From positions 1 to 10,878 of the forward strand of contig CABTZE010000063.1 in assembly GCA_902489215.1 (NCBI GenBank): 10,878 nt of DNA, in the 5' to 3' direction. The stretch comes from an uncultured Brevibacterium sp. GTDB taxonomy: Bacteria > Actinomycetota > Actinomycetes > Actinomycetales > Brevibacteriaceae. Positions 1-8,662 of the stretch are shown piece by piece (position 1 is the first letter of the stretch; each line of letters starts with the position of its first letter). Below the pieces are notes generated by a model. The model was not told the origin of the DNA and did not search any database. It saw only the letters and a program-made list of their open reading frames with translations. The translations under genes and the position numbers were made by a program.

Positions 1-1074
1 AAAAACCCCCGCCGTAATCGCGGAGCTGTCGACCTCGAGGTACGGCAGCGAGGCTAGGGCAGAGCCCAGTGTCGAAGGGTTGAGCTCGCTGAGGTCGCCG
101 GTGCCGAAAAGCGCCGCCGCTGCAGCGAAGGCCTGATCGGATTCTTCCTTGCCGTGCACGAGCGTCGTGACGTCTTCGGCAAGCGTGCGCTGCACCAGAC
201 GCTTGTGCGGTTCAGCCTGGAACTGCTCGATGATGTCTTCGATTTCGTCCAGCGGACGCAGCGAGAAGACACGGAGGTATCCCGGTGCATCGGCATCTGC
301 CGAGTTGAGCCAGAACTGGCTGAAGGCGTACGGCGAGGTGAGCGTGGGGTCCAGCCACACAGTGCCAGATTCCGTCTTGCCGAACTTGGTGCCGTCGGCC
401 TTGGTGATCAGACGGGTCGACATAGCGTGCACCGACGTGCGCTCAACGCGGCGAATGAGGTCAACACCGCTGGTGAGGTTGCCCCACTGGTCCGAACCGC
501 CAGTCTGCAGCGTCACACCGTAGCGGCGGTGGAGTTCGAGGTAGTCGTTGCCCTGCAGCAGCTGGTAGGCGAACTCGGTAAACGAAATCCCGTCCTCCGA
601 CTTCAGACGAGCGGCAACGGCTTCCTTGGCCAACATGCGGTTGACGGAGAAGTGCTTGCCGACATCGCGCAGGAAGTCCAGCGCCGAAATGTCCTTGGTC
701 CAGTCAAGGTTGTTGACCATGCGGGCCGCGTGCGGGCCATCGAAGTCGAGGAAGCGCTCAATCTGCGAGCGAATCTTCTCGACCCAGCCTTCGACGACTT
801 CGCGGTCGTTCAGCGTGCGTTCGCCCGACATGCGCGGGTCGCCGATCAGGCCGGTTGCGCCGCCGACCAGCATGAGCGGGTTGTGCCCGGCCATTTGCAG
901 ACGGCGGGCGACGAGTACCTGCACCAGGTTGCCCATGTGAATACTGGGAGCAGTCGGATCGAAGCCAACATAGAACGTCAGCGACCCGCCGTTGAGAGCT
1001 GCTCGTAGAGCGTCTTCGTCGGTTGTCTGCGCGGCAATTGCGCGAGCCTGGAGGTCGCTGAGGACGTCAGTCAC
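1..1074 (-). CDS. tyrS: Tyrosyl-tRNA synthetase, partial (C-terminus outside window)
   Basis: This enzyme charges tRNA-Tyr with tyrosine in an ATP-dependent cytoplasmic reaction and is a class I aminoacyl-tRNA synthetase. The 358 visible codons hold the whole catalytic core. They include a Tyr at residue 35 before the FDPTAPSIHMGN segment (class I HIGH-type motif HMGN at 46-49), the tyrosine-binding block YQLLQGND at 170-177, GGSDQWGN at 192-199 and the KMSKS-type loop KFGKT at 230-234. Family members are usually about 420-440 residues, so roughly the last 60-80 residues, which hold the S4-like tRNA-binding domain, lie beyond the left edge. The start is a GTG at 1074, chosen because AGAAAGG (1081-1087) lies 6 nt upstream and the protein begins at the usual place. 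It follows argH in the same direction, but a hairpin and a candidate promoter in the 110-bp gap suggest separate transcription. Identification is firm. Confidence 0.97.
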   Translation of the reverse strand, partial: MTDVLSDLQARAIAAQTTDEDALRAALNGGSLTFYVGFDPTAPSIHMGNLVQVLVARRLQMAGHNPLMLVGGATGLIGDPRMSGERTLNDREVVEGWVEKIRSQIERFLDFDGPHAARMVNNLDWTKDISALDFLRDVGKHFSVNRMLAKEAVAARLKSEDGISFTEFAYQLLQGNDYLELHRRYGVTLQTGGSDQWGNLTSGVDLIRRVERTSVHAMSTRLITKADGTKFGKTESGTVWLDPTLTSPYAFSQFWLNSADADAPGYLRVFSLRPLDEIEDIIEQFQAEPHKRLVQRTLAEDVTTLVHGKEESDQAFAAAAALFGTGDLSELNPSTLGSALASLPYLEVDSSAITAGVF

Positions 1075-1080
1075 TTTTGG

Positions 1081-1128
1081 CCTTTCTGTTTCTGCTTTGT
1101 GGGAGCTTGGGCTCCACAGGGCATTCTA
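1081..1128 (-). promoter_or_regulatory. Candidate tyrS promoter and leader
   Basis: Read on the minus strand, TAGAAT at 1123-1128 matches the TATAAT -10 consensus at five of six positions, and would start transcription near 1116. No good -35 is visible at normal spacing, which is common in actinobacteria. The leader of about 40 nt contains a small bulged hairpin (1099-1117) and ends in the ribosome binding site AGAAAGG at 1081-1087. No T-box features are visible. This is inferred from sequence only. Confidence 0.45.
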
Positions 1129-1132
1129 CGTG

Positions 1133-1174
1133 CACAGAAGCGGCCGCGTGCTGAAGGTGCACGCGGCCGCTGTG
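1133..1174 (-). terminator. Hairpin terminator after argH
   Basis: A perfect 12-bp stem (1140-1151 with 1159-1170, gcggccgcgtgc and its complement) closes a 7-nt loop. A further CACA/TGTG pairing (1133-1136 with 1171-1174) extends it across a 3-nt bulge. It begins about 10-15 nt after the argH stop codon, where a terminator for the arginine operon is expected. The run after the stem on the minus strand is only TTCTGTG, so the U-tract is weak; GC-rich stems with poor U-tracts are common terminators in actinobacteria. The stem contains two copies of GCGGCCGC. Confidence 0.7.
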
Positions 1175-1184
1175 TCGAGTTCGG

Positions 1185-2594
1185 TCAGCTCTGGGCGAAC
1201 TCACGCAGACGACGCAGTTCAACTCTGGCGTTTTCCAGCTGAGTCTGCACTGCACTGCGAGCGGTTCCCCCTTTCGCATTGCGCGAATCGACAGAGCCCA
1301 GGGTGCTCAGCACCTCGCGCATCTGCGGGGTGAAGTGCTCGGAGATCTCGGCATAGTCGTCATCGCTGAGATCCCACAGCTCAACACCGCGGTCTTCGGC
1401 TTTCTTCACGGCGGCGCCGGAAAGCTCATGTGCCACGCGGAACGGCACACCCTCGCGGACCAGCCATTCAGCGATGTCGGTTGCCAGCGCAAAACCACGC
1501 GGTGCCAGCTGCGCCATGCGCTCAGTGTTGAACTCCGCCGTTGCGACCATGCCGGCAAAGGCGGGCAGCAGGAGCGTTAGGGTGTCGACCGCATCGAAGA
1601 TCGGCTCCTTGTCTTCCTGCAGGTCGCGGTTGTACGCCAGCGGCTGAGCCTTGAGTGTGACCAGCAGGCTGGTCAGGTCGCCGATGAGCCGACCCGCCTT
1701 GCCGCGGGTCAGTTCGGCTACGTCGGGGTTCTTCTTCTGCGGCATGATCGACGAGCCGGTCGAATAGTTGTCCGACAGCTTGATGAACGAGAACTCATTG
1801 GTGTTCCAGATGATGATCTCTTCGGACAGACGTGAAAGATCCACTCCGATCATGGCGGTCACCCACGCGAACTCGGCGAAGATGTCACGGCTGGCGGTGC
1901 CGTCGATCGAGTTCTCCGTCGAGGTGGGGAAACCGAGTTCTTCTGCCACGGCCTGTGGGTCAAGCCCGAGTGACGAACCAGCCAGAGCACCAGAACCGTA
2001 GGCCGACACCGCGGCACGCTTGTCAAGGTCCATGAGCCGTTCGACATCGCGCATGAGAGGCCACGCGTGGGCCAGCAGGTGGTGGGCCAAAAGAACCGGC
2101 TGAGCGTGCTGCAGGTGCGTACGGCCGGGCATGGGAGCATCCGGGTGGGCTGCCGCCTGAGCAATGAGTGCCTCGACAACAGCGAGCACCTGCTGGGCGA
2201 TGACGCGCGAAGAATCACGGACGTACATCCGCCCCATCGTGGCGATCTGGTCGTTGCGGCTGCGACCGGCACGCAGCTTTCCGCCGAGCTCGGTCCCGGC
2301 GATCTCGAGCAGACCGCGTTCGAGTGCCGAGTGAACGTCCTCATCGGACTCAACGGGAGCAAACTCCCCCGACTCGACCCTGCGGCCAAGTTCGTCAAGA
2401 GCCTTGAGCATCCCCTCGAGCTCGGCCTCGTCCAGCAGACCGGCCCGGTGCAGAACGCGAGCGTGAGCACGCGAACCGGCCAGGTCGTACTGGGCCAGAC
2501 GCCAGTCGAAGTGGGTCGACTTTGAGAGCTTTGCCAAGTCGTCGGCGGGACCGGAGCCGAACCGTCCGCCCCACAGGCTTACACGTTCTGTCAC
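1185..2594 (-). CDS. argH: Argininosuccinate lyase
   Basis: This enzyme catalyses the last step of arginine synthesis, splitting argininosuccinate into arginine and fumarate. It is a cytoplasmic homotetramer of the fumarase/aspartase superfamily. The 469-residue protein has the normal family length and opens with SLWGGRF. It carries the SRNDQ block at 112-116, GRTHLQHAQP with the likely catalytic His160, and the superfamily signature GSSIMPQKKN at 280-289 with the likely catalytic Ser281/282 region. An upstream in-frame GTG at 2615 was rejected: AGAAAGGA at 2602-2609 sits 7 nt before the GTG at 2594, and the shorter protein MTERVSLWGGRF matches family starts. It is the last gene of the operon, 88 bp after argG, and is followed by a strong hairpin. 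Identification is firm. Confidence 0.98.
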   Translation of the reverse strand: MTERVSLWGGRFGSGPADDLAKLSKSTHFDWRLAQYDLAGSRAHARVLHRAGLLDEAELEGMLKALDELGRRVESGEFAPVESDEDVHSALERGLLEIAGTELGGKLRAGRSRNDQIATMGRMYVRDSSRVIAQQVLAVVEALIAQAAAHPDAPMPGRTHLQHAQPVLLAHHLLAHAWPLMRDVERLMDLDKRAAVSAYGSGALAGSSLGLDPQAVAEELGFPTSTENSIDGTASRDIFAEFAWVTAMIGVDLSRLSEEIIIWNTNEFSFIKLSDNYSTGSSIMPQKKNPDVAELTRGKAGRLIGDLTSLLVTLKAQPLAYNRDLQEDKEPIFDAVDTLTLLLPAFAGMVATAEFNTERMAQLAPRGFALATDIAEWLVREGVPFRVAHELSGAAVKKAEDRGVELWDLSDDDYAEISEHFTPQMREVLSTLGSVDSRNAKGGTARSAVQTQLENARVELRRLREFAQS

Positions 2595-2601
2595 GTCACA
2601 A

Positions 2602-2609
2602 TCCTTTCT
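2602..2609 (-). promoter_or_regulatory. Ribosome binding site deciding the argH start
   Basis: AGAAAGGA on the minus strand lies 7 nt before the GTG at 2594. It falls inside the coding region if the upstream GTG at 2615 were used, which argues for the shorter ArgH. Confidence 0.75.
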
Positions 2610-2627
2610 GCACACCGTGCGATTTCG

Positions 2628-2672
2628 CCGCGGCCCGGCCCGTCGAGTCCCTTCAAACCGACCGGGCCGCGG
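2628..2672 (-). other. Intercistronic hairpin between argG and argH
   Basis: CCGCGGCCCGG (2628-2638) is perfectly complementary to CCGGGCCGCGG (2662-2672), giving an 11-bp GC-only stem around a 23-nt loop. It starts about 10 nt after the argG stop. There is no U-tract after it on the minus strand, so full termination seems unlikely. It may be a partial terminator, an mRNA stabiliser or a processing site that sets the argG:argH ratio. The structure is seen directly; the role is inferred. Confidence 0.6.
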
Positions 2673-2682
2673 AGAAAGTTCA

Positions 2683-3891
<1,209 letters not shown>

Positions 3892-3911
3892 TGTGTTCTC
3901 CTTTCCTTCTG

Positions 3912-3934
3912 GTGTCTGAGTTCTGAGTGTCTGT
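3912..3934. repeat. Short tandem 7-mers in the argR-argG gap
   Basis: Plus-strand TCTGAGT occurs twice in direct succession (3915-3921 and 3922-3928), and the overlapping GTGTCTG occurs at 3912-3918 and 3927-3933. This fills the spacer between the argR stop and the argG ribosome binding site. It does not resemble an ARG box. It may be simple slippage with no function. Confidence 0.5.
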
Positions 3935-3936
3935 GG

Positions 3937-4458
3937 TTAAACGCTGTCTGCGGCGAGGTCGAGCAAGAAGCGGGCGACTTCGTCTCCCCCGGCGGGCTTG
4001 CGGGCGATGACCATTACGGTGTCGTCACCGGCGATCGTGCCCAGCACTGTCGGCAGTGACGACCGGTCGAGCGCGCTGGCCAGATACTGGGCCGCACCGG
4101 CCGGAGTACGCAGCAGGACGAGGGTGCCGGAGGCTTCCGCTGATACGAGCAGCTCTTCGAGGAGCCGCTGGAGCTTCGCGTCGATGAGTTCGCCTCCCAC
4201 ACCCTGCTCCAGTGAGCGGTCTCCGCCTTCGCCCGGAACTGCGTAGACCGCACCGGCGCTCGTGCGGACCTTGACTGCTCCGAGCTCCACCAGATCCCGC
4301 GACAGCGTGGCCTGAGTGACGAGGATGCCCGCATCGGCGAGCCTTCCGGCAAGCTCCGACTGCGAACGCACCCGGTGTCTGCGGATGATGTCTGCAATGT
4401 GTGAGTGGCGGGCCGTCTTTGTGCTGGGCACGGACGTGTTCTGCTGAGGTGCTGTCAT
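3937..4458 (-). CDS. argR: Arginine repressor ArgR
   Basis: ArgR is the arginine-sensing transcription factor; with bound arginine it forms a hexamer that binds paired ARG boxes and represses arginine genes. The 173-residue protein has the two expected domains. The N-terminal winged helix-turn-helix spans roughly 15-80, with SQSELAGRL and the recognition helix segment VTQATLSRDL at 47-56. The C-terminal oligomerisation and arginine-binding domain spans roughly 95-173, with GTIAGDDT at 140-147 holding the two adjacent Asp residues that contact arginine in the family. The ATG at 4458 overlaps the argF stop (ATGA) and has GGTGGGA 5 nt upstream; an in-frame TTG at 4476 is a less likely start. Its place inside the operon means it should control its own level. 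The likely target is the box pair at 9756-9793. Confidence 0.96.
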   Translation of the reverse strand: MTAPQQNTSVPSTKTARHSHIADIIRRHRVRSQSELAGRLADAGILVTQATLSRDLVELGAVKVRTSAGAVYAVPGEGGDRSLEQGVGGELIDAKLQRLLEELLVSAEASGTLVLLRTPAGAAQYLASALDRSSLPTVLGTIAGDDTVMVIARKPAGGDEVARFLLDLAADSV

Positions 4459-5393
4459 GAGCGTCCCACCAGCCAAGCGAGAAGTGCCTTCTGTGCGTGC
4501 AGCCGGTTCTCCGCCTCGTCAAAGACGACAGAGGCGGGACCGTCGATGACCTCAGCATCCACCTCGTGCCCGCGGTATGCAGGCAGGCAGTGCATGAAGA
4601 TGGGGTTCCGACCGAGGTCCATGAGCTCCTGGGTGACCCGGTAGGGCACGAACGGCGAATCTTCGCCAGAACGGCCGTCGTCTTCCTGTCCCATGGAAAT
4701 CCAGGTGTCGGTCACAAGGACATCGGCGTTGCGTGCGGCTTCAGCAGGGTCTTCCGTGACAAGCACCGAGCTGCCGGTCGTTTCGCCCAGAGCACGCGCT
4801 TCGTCCACAACGTGGGCGGCGGGCTGAGCGGAGGCGGGAGCGGCAATCGCAACGTCCATACCAGCGTTTGCGCAGGCCAGCAGATAAGAGTGCGCCATGT
4901 TGTTCGCACCGTCGCCGAAGTAGGCGAGCTTCAGCCCGGCAAGACCATTGCCTTCGCCCGTACCGCGGTGTTCGCGGATGGTCAGCAGGTCAGCCAGCAG
5001 CTGGCACGGGTGGTAGTCGTCCGACAGGGAGTTGATGACCGGCACACTCGAGTGAGCGGCCATCTCCTCCAGACCGGCGTGGGCGAAGGTGCGCCACACA
5101 ATAGCCGACACCATGCGGGAGAAGACGCGCGCCGAATCGGCAATCGACTCCTTGTGTCCCATTTGGGACTCACCGGGGTTGATGATGAGCGGATTGCCGC
5201 CGAGCGCGGCGATGCCGGTCGCGAAGGACACGCGGGTGCGGGTCGACGTTTTGTCGAACACAACGGCAACCGTCTGCGGCCCCTCCAGCGGGCGGAAAGC
5301 GTAGGGTTCGGCTTTCATCCGCTGGGCGAGGTCGAGGACTTCACCCAGCTCGCTGGGCGTGAGGTCCGTGTCTTTGAGGAAATGTCGGGTCAT
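4455..5393 (-). CDS. argF: Ornithine carbamoyltransferase, anabolic
   Basis: This enzyme transfers the carbamoyl group from carbamoyl phosphate to ornithine, giving citrulline in the cytoplasm. The 312-residue protein has normal length and all family motifs. These are the carbamoyl-phosphate loop STRTR at 50-54, HPCQ at 128-131, the ornithine-binding block DTWISMGQE at 229-237, and FMHCLPA at 266-272 with Cys269 of the mobile loop. The N-terminal half (carbamoyl-phosphate domain) and the C-terminal half (ornithine domain) are both intact. The ATG at 5393 overlaps the argD stop as ATGA, with a purine-rich AAGGAAGGAGG 9 nt upstream. Its own stop overlaps the argR start. The operon context points to the biosynthetic rather than the catabolic (arcB) role. 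Identification is firm. Confidence 0.98.
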   Translation of the reverse strand: MTRHFLKDTDLTPSELGEVLDLAQRMKAEPYAFRPLEGPQTVAVVFDKTSTRTRVSFATGIAALGGNPLIINPGESQMGHKESIADSARVFSRMVSAIVWRTFAHAGLEEMAAHSSVPVINSLSDDYHPCQLLADLLTIREHRGTGEGNGLAGLKLAYFGDGANNMAHSYLLACANAGMDVAIAAPASAQPAAHVVDEARALGETTGSSVLVTEDPAEAARNADVLVTDTWISMGQEDDGRSGEDSPFVPYRVTQELMDLGRNPIFMHCLPAYRGHEVDAEVIDGPASVVFDEAENRLHAQKALLAWLVGRS

Positions 5394-6586
5394 GCGCTCT
5401 GTCCTCCTTCCTTGAGGATATCGGGCACAGCAGAAAGAAAAGCGCGGATGTCATCGGAGGTGATGATGAGCGGCGGTGCCAGGCGGATGCGAGTGGGACC
5501 TACGGCGTTGACGAGGAAACCAGCCTCGAGCGCTGCCGAGGTGAAGTCCTTGGCTGAGACCGGTGCGCTGTCAAAGGACAGCAGCAGTCCCTCACCGCGA
5601 ACATCGTTGACGCCGGGAATCGCTTCGAGGCCGTCGCGCAGAAGCTGGCCGGCGGCGCGGACGTGCTCGAGCACGGCGTCGGACTCGATGACGTCGAGGA
5701 CAGCATTGGCCGCCGCACACGCGATGGGGTTGCCGCCGAAAGTCGTGCCATGCTGGCCGGCCGTAAGGAGCTTCGAAGTTTCTTCGCCAAAGGTCACGAG
5801 TGCACCAATCGGAAGTCCCCCGCCCAGGCCCTTAGCCAGGGTCATGGCATCGGGCCGCACGCCCTCGCCGATGTCCGGGTGCTGGAACGCGTACCAGCTT
5901 CCTGTCCGCCCCACACCGGTCTGCACTTCGTCGAAGATGAGCAGCGCACCGACTGCGTCCGCAATTTCGCGCGCCGCGGTCAGGTAACCAGCAGGGTGAG
6001 GGCGCACACCGGCCTCACCCTGGATGGGCTCGATGATGATGGCCGAGGTGTTCTCGTCTGCCGCTTCTCTAAGCGCCTGAACGTCGCCGAAGGGAACGTG
6101 CTGAACACCGGGGAGCAACGGGGCGAAGGGTTCGCGGTAGTCCTTCTTCGCAGTCAGCGACAGCGCTCCCATGGTGCGGCCGTGAAAAGCGCCGTCAACC
6201 GCGATGATCCCGGTGCGGCCAGGGTTGGCTCGGCGGGCGAGTTTGACTGCGGCCTCATTGGCTTCGCTTCCGGAGTTGCACAGGAACACCTTCGAACCGG
6301 CTGGAGCCTGCGCCGTGCTGAGCACGCGCTGTGCCAAGCGGATCTGCTGATCTGAGGTGTAGAAGTTTGAGATCTGCCCCAGTTCGGCTGTCTGCCGGCC
6401 GACGGCTTCGACGATTGCCGGGTGGGCATGTCCCAGGCTGTTGACGGCGATTCCGCCGAGAAAGTCGACATAGCGCTTGCCATCGGAGTCCTCGACAACC
6501 GCGCCTTCGCCCTTGACGAGTTTCTTCTGCGGGTCGCCATACACCGGCAGCAGGCTGCCGCGGTATTCATCAAGCCATTCAGTCAT
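5390..6586 (-). CDS. argD: Acetylornithine aminotransferase
   Basis: This pyridoxal-phosphate enzyme converts N-acetylglutamate semialdehyde plus glutamate to N-acetylornithine and 2-oxoglutarate. The 398-residue protein is a class III aminotransferase of normal length. Visible motifs are CNSGSEANE around 103-111 (phosphate binding), GAFHGRTMG at 132-140, FDEVQTGVGRTG at 218-229 and LAKGLGGGLPIGA at 250-262 with the Schiff-base Lys252. The ATG at 6586 was chosen over much longer in-frame extensions because it gives the usual N-terminus MTEWLDEY, has the ribosome binding site AAGGGAGGG 5 nt upstream, and overlaps the argB stop by 8 bases. The stop overlaps the argF start by 4 bases. In some bacteria ArgD also serves in lysine synthesis; nothing here shows that. 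Identification is firm. Confidence 0.97.
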   Translation of the reverse strand: MTEWLDEYRGSLLPVYGDPQKKLVKGEGAVVEDSDGKRYVDFLGGIAVNSLGHAHPAIVEAVGRQTAELGQISNFYTSDQQIRLAQRVLSTAQAPAGSKVFLCNSGSEANEAAVKLARRANPGRTGIIAVDGAFHGRTMGALSLTAKKDYREPFAPLLPGVQHVPFGDVQALREAADENTSAIIIEPIQGEAGVRPHPAGYLTAAREIADAVGALLIFDEVQTGVGRTGSWYAFQHPDIGEGVRPDAMTLAKGLGGGLPIGALVTFGEETSKLLTAGQHGTTFGGNPIACAAANAVLDVIESDAVLEHVRAAGQLLRDGLEAIPGVNDVRGEGLLLSFDSAPVSAKDFTSAALEAGFLVNAVGPTRIRLAPPLIITSDDIRAFLSAVPDILKEGGQSA

Positions 6587-7514
6587 TTGTCCCTCCCTTG
6601 GCGGGTTTGACATCTGCAATGAGCGTGCCGATTCCCATGTCGGTGAAGATCTCCAAAAGAACCGAGTGTGCGGTGCGGCCATCGACAACGTGCACCTGCT
6701 TGACACCCGCATCGACCGCATCGAGTGCGGCAGTCATCTTCGGGATCATGCCGGAATCCAGCTTCGGCAGCAGTTCGCGCAGTTCGGCGGGCGTGATTTC
6801 GCTGATGAGGCTGTCTGTGTCGGGCCAGTCGGCGTACAGGCCGGGAACGTCCGTGAGCATGATGAACTTGTCCGCCTGCATTTCGCGAGCAATCGCCGCC
6901 GCCGCGAGGTCCGCGTTGACGTTGAGAGGATTGTCGCCGCTGGCGCCCAGCTCGGATGCGATCGAACACACCACGGGCACGCGCCCGGAGTCCAGCAGAT
7001 CGTGCAGCAGCTGCGTATTGACAGACGTGATGTTGCCGACCCGACCGAGGCTCTGAAGCTCACCATCCACCTCGACCGAAGCGGGGGTGGCCAGCAGGAG
7101 GTCGCCGTCCTCTCCAGACAGGCCGACGGCAGCCGAACCGTGTTCGTTAATCCGGGACACGATGCTGCGGTTCACCTGGCCGGAAAGCACCATGCGGATG
7201 ACGTCGATGGCCTTTTCAGAGGTCACGCGCTGGCCGGCAACGAATTCGCTTTCAATGCCCAGACGATCGAGCATCGTGCTGATCTGCGGTCCGCCGCCGT
7301 GCACGACGATCGGACGAATGCCGGCAAAGCGCAGGAACGAAATGTCGTCCGCGAAAGTCTGTTGCAGCTCCGGCGAGATCATGGCGTTGCCGCCGTATTT
7401 GATGACGATCGTCGCCCCGGAGAACGTCTTGATCCACGGCAGGGCCTCAGTGAGGATTTCAGCTTTGGCCTGCGCTTTGATGAGCCGCTGTGCGGGTGAG
7501 AGTTTGTCGGTCAT
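6579..7514 (-). CDS. argB: N-acetylglutamate kinase
   Basis: This enzyme phosphorylates N-acetyl-L-glutamate with ATP, the second pathway step and usually the feedback-controlled one when the cyclic pathway is used. The 311-residue protein is an amino-acid kinase. Motifs are VIKYGGNAM at 37-45 with Lys39, HGGGPQI at 72-78 (substrate loop), NVNADLAA at 198-205, LTDVPGLY at 220-227 and SGMIPKM at 254-260 with Lys259. An N-terminal helix of about 25 residues precedes the core, and LLEIFTDMGIGTLI lies near the C-terminus. Both features are typical of arginine-inhibited hexameric kinases, so feedback inhibition is likely (inference from the family). The ATG at 7514 overlaps the argJ stop (ATGA). 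No clear Shine-Dalgarno sequence precedes it, so translation probably depends on coupling to argJ. Confidence 0.98.
   Translation of the reverse strand: MTDKLSPAQRLIKAQAKAEILTEALPWIKTFSGATIVIKYGGNAMISPELQQTFADDISFLRFAGIRPIVVHGGGPQISTMLDRLGIESEFVAGQRVTSEKAIDVIRMVLSGQVNRSIVSRINEHGSAAVGLSGEDGDLLLATPASVEVDGELQSLGRVGNITSVNTQLLHDLLDSGRVPVVCSIASELGASGDNPLNVNADLAAAAIAREMQADKFIMLTDVPGLYADWPDTDSLISEITPAELRELLPKLDSGMIPKMTAALDAVDAGVKQVHVVDGRTAHSVLLEIFTDMGIGTLIADVKPAKGGTND
6591..6599 (-). promoter_or_regulatory. Ribosome binding site deciding the argD start
   Basis: AAGGGAGGG, lying within the last codons of argB, is 4-5 nt before the ATG at 6586. It supports that start against the long upstream in-frame extension. 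Confidence 0.75.
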
Positions 7515-8662
7515 GATGCTGCGGAGCTGTTCTCGGTGACGTATTCGTGGGTGAGGTCGTTGGTGAAGATCGTTGCTTCGGCCTGGCCGCTGTTGAGATT
7601 GATCTCAATGGTGATCGTGCGGCCGAACTTCACCTTCGCGGGGTCTTCGTGCGGCGCGGTCGCCCGGCACACCTGAACGCCGTTGAAGCTGACATCAAGG
7701 TTTTCGGGGTCGAACTCCGCATCCGCTGTGCCGACCTGTGCGAGAACGCGACCCCAGTTGGGATCTTCTCCTGCAAGCGCGGTCTTCACGAGGTTGGAAC
7801 GCGAAACGGCGCGGCCGACTTCAACGGCATCGTCTTCGCTCACTGCTCCCGTAACGGTGATTTCAACGTCGTGGGCAGCGCCTTCGGCATCCGCCATGAG
7901 CTGGCGGGCAAGGTCGGTGCACACTTCGGTCAGCAGAGCCGTGAATTCGGCTTCGTCCGCTTCTGCGCCCGCACCGGAGGACAGCAGTGCGACGGTGTCG
8001 TTTGTCGACCGGCATCCATCGGAGTCCAGTCGATCGAAGCTTTTCGCCGTTGCGCCGCGCAGTGCCCGGTCGAGCTGTTCAGGGCTCAGTTTGGCGTCGG
8101 TTGTGATGACGACGATCATCGTGGCCAGTGAGGGTGCGAGCATGCCGGCACCCTTGGCCATCGCGCCGATCGTGTAGCCGGTGCCTTCTGCGACCGCTTC
8201 TTTGGAAACGGAGTCGGTTGTGAGGATGGCCTCTGCGGCGGCGGATCCTCCCTCGGCGGAGGCTGATTCGACCAGTCCGGGGACTCCCTCAACCAGACGT
8301 GATCGGAAGTCCTCTCCCCCGGTTCCGATGAGCCCAGTGGAGCACACGAGAACATCGTCAGCGTCGCAGCCGACGGCGTCAGCGACAGCGTGGGCGGTCA
8401 GCTTCGTCGTTTCGAAGCCGAAGTCGCCGGTGAAGCAGTTGGCGCAGCCGGAGTTGATGATAGCCGCGCGGACCTGACCGTCGCTCGTGCGCGGCTGCGA
8501 CCACTTCACGGGGTTCGCTTTGCACTTGTTGGAGGTGTAGACGACGGCGGCGTTCATGCTGGGGCCGTCGTTGATGATGACGGCGAAGTCCTTTTTGCCG
8601 GTGGGCTTGATGCCGACGCTGGTTCCGGCGGCGCGGAAGCCCGGTACTGCTGTCACGCTCAC
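7511..8662 (-). CDS. argJ: Glutamate N-acetyltransferase / amino-acid acetyltransferase
   Basis: ArgJ transfers acetyl from N-acetylornithine to glutamate, releasing ornithine and recycling the acetyl group. Many actinobacterial forms can also make N-acetylglutamate from acetyl-CoA; which type this is cannot be read from the sequence. The 383-residue precursor has the family length. It carries CSTGLIG at 107-113 (oxyanion hole Thr109-Gly110), the self-cleavage region KGAGMLAPSLATM with expected cut between Ala180 and Thr181 (Thr181 being the nucleophile), STNDT at 219-223, GEDPNWGR at 298-305 and the C-terminal EYVTENS. The GTG at 8662 overlaps the argC stop as GTGA and has GAAGGAG 7 nt upstream; a longer in-frame extension runs through argC and is not credible. 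The usual NSGxANACTG block reads NSGCANCFTG at 70-79, a variant with two cysteines. Confidence 0.97.
   Translation of the reverse strand: MSVTAVPGFRAAGTSVGIKPTGKKDFAVIINDGPSMNAAVVYTSNKCKANPVKWSQPRTSDGQVRAAIINSGCANCFTGDFGFETTKLTAHAVADAVGCDADDVLVCSTGLIGTGGEDFRSRLVEGVPGLVESASAEGGSAAAEAILTTDSVSKEAVAEGTGYTIGAMAKGAGMLAPSLATMIVVITTDAKLSPEQLDRALRGATAKSFDRLDSDGCRSTNDTVALLSSGAGAEADEAEFTALLTEVCTDLARQLMADAEGAAHDVEITVTGAVSEDDAVEVGRAVSRSNLVKTALAGEDPNWGRVLAQVGTADAEFDPENLDVSFNGVQVCRATAPHEDPAKVKFGRTITIEINLNSGQAEATIFTNDLTHEYVTENSSAAS

Noticed and set aside
928..939. TyrS HIGH motif reads HMGN, with Asn for the last His
   Set aside because: HxGN is a familiar form of this motif in actinobacterial TyrS, so it is not a defect.
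154..1008. A 284-codon open frame on the plus strand opposite tyrS
   Set aside because: It is the shadow of the tyrS coding frame, which carries the HMGN and KFGKT motifs.
1075..1122. Possible T-box leader for tyrS
   Set aside because: The leader is only about 40 nt, with one small bulged hairpin and no T-box sequence or antiterminator, so it is far too short.
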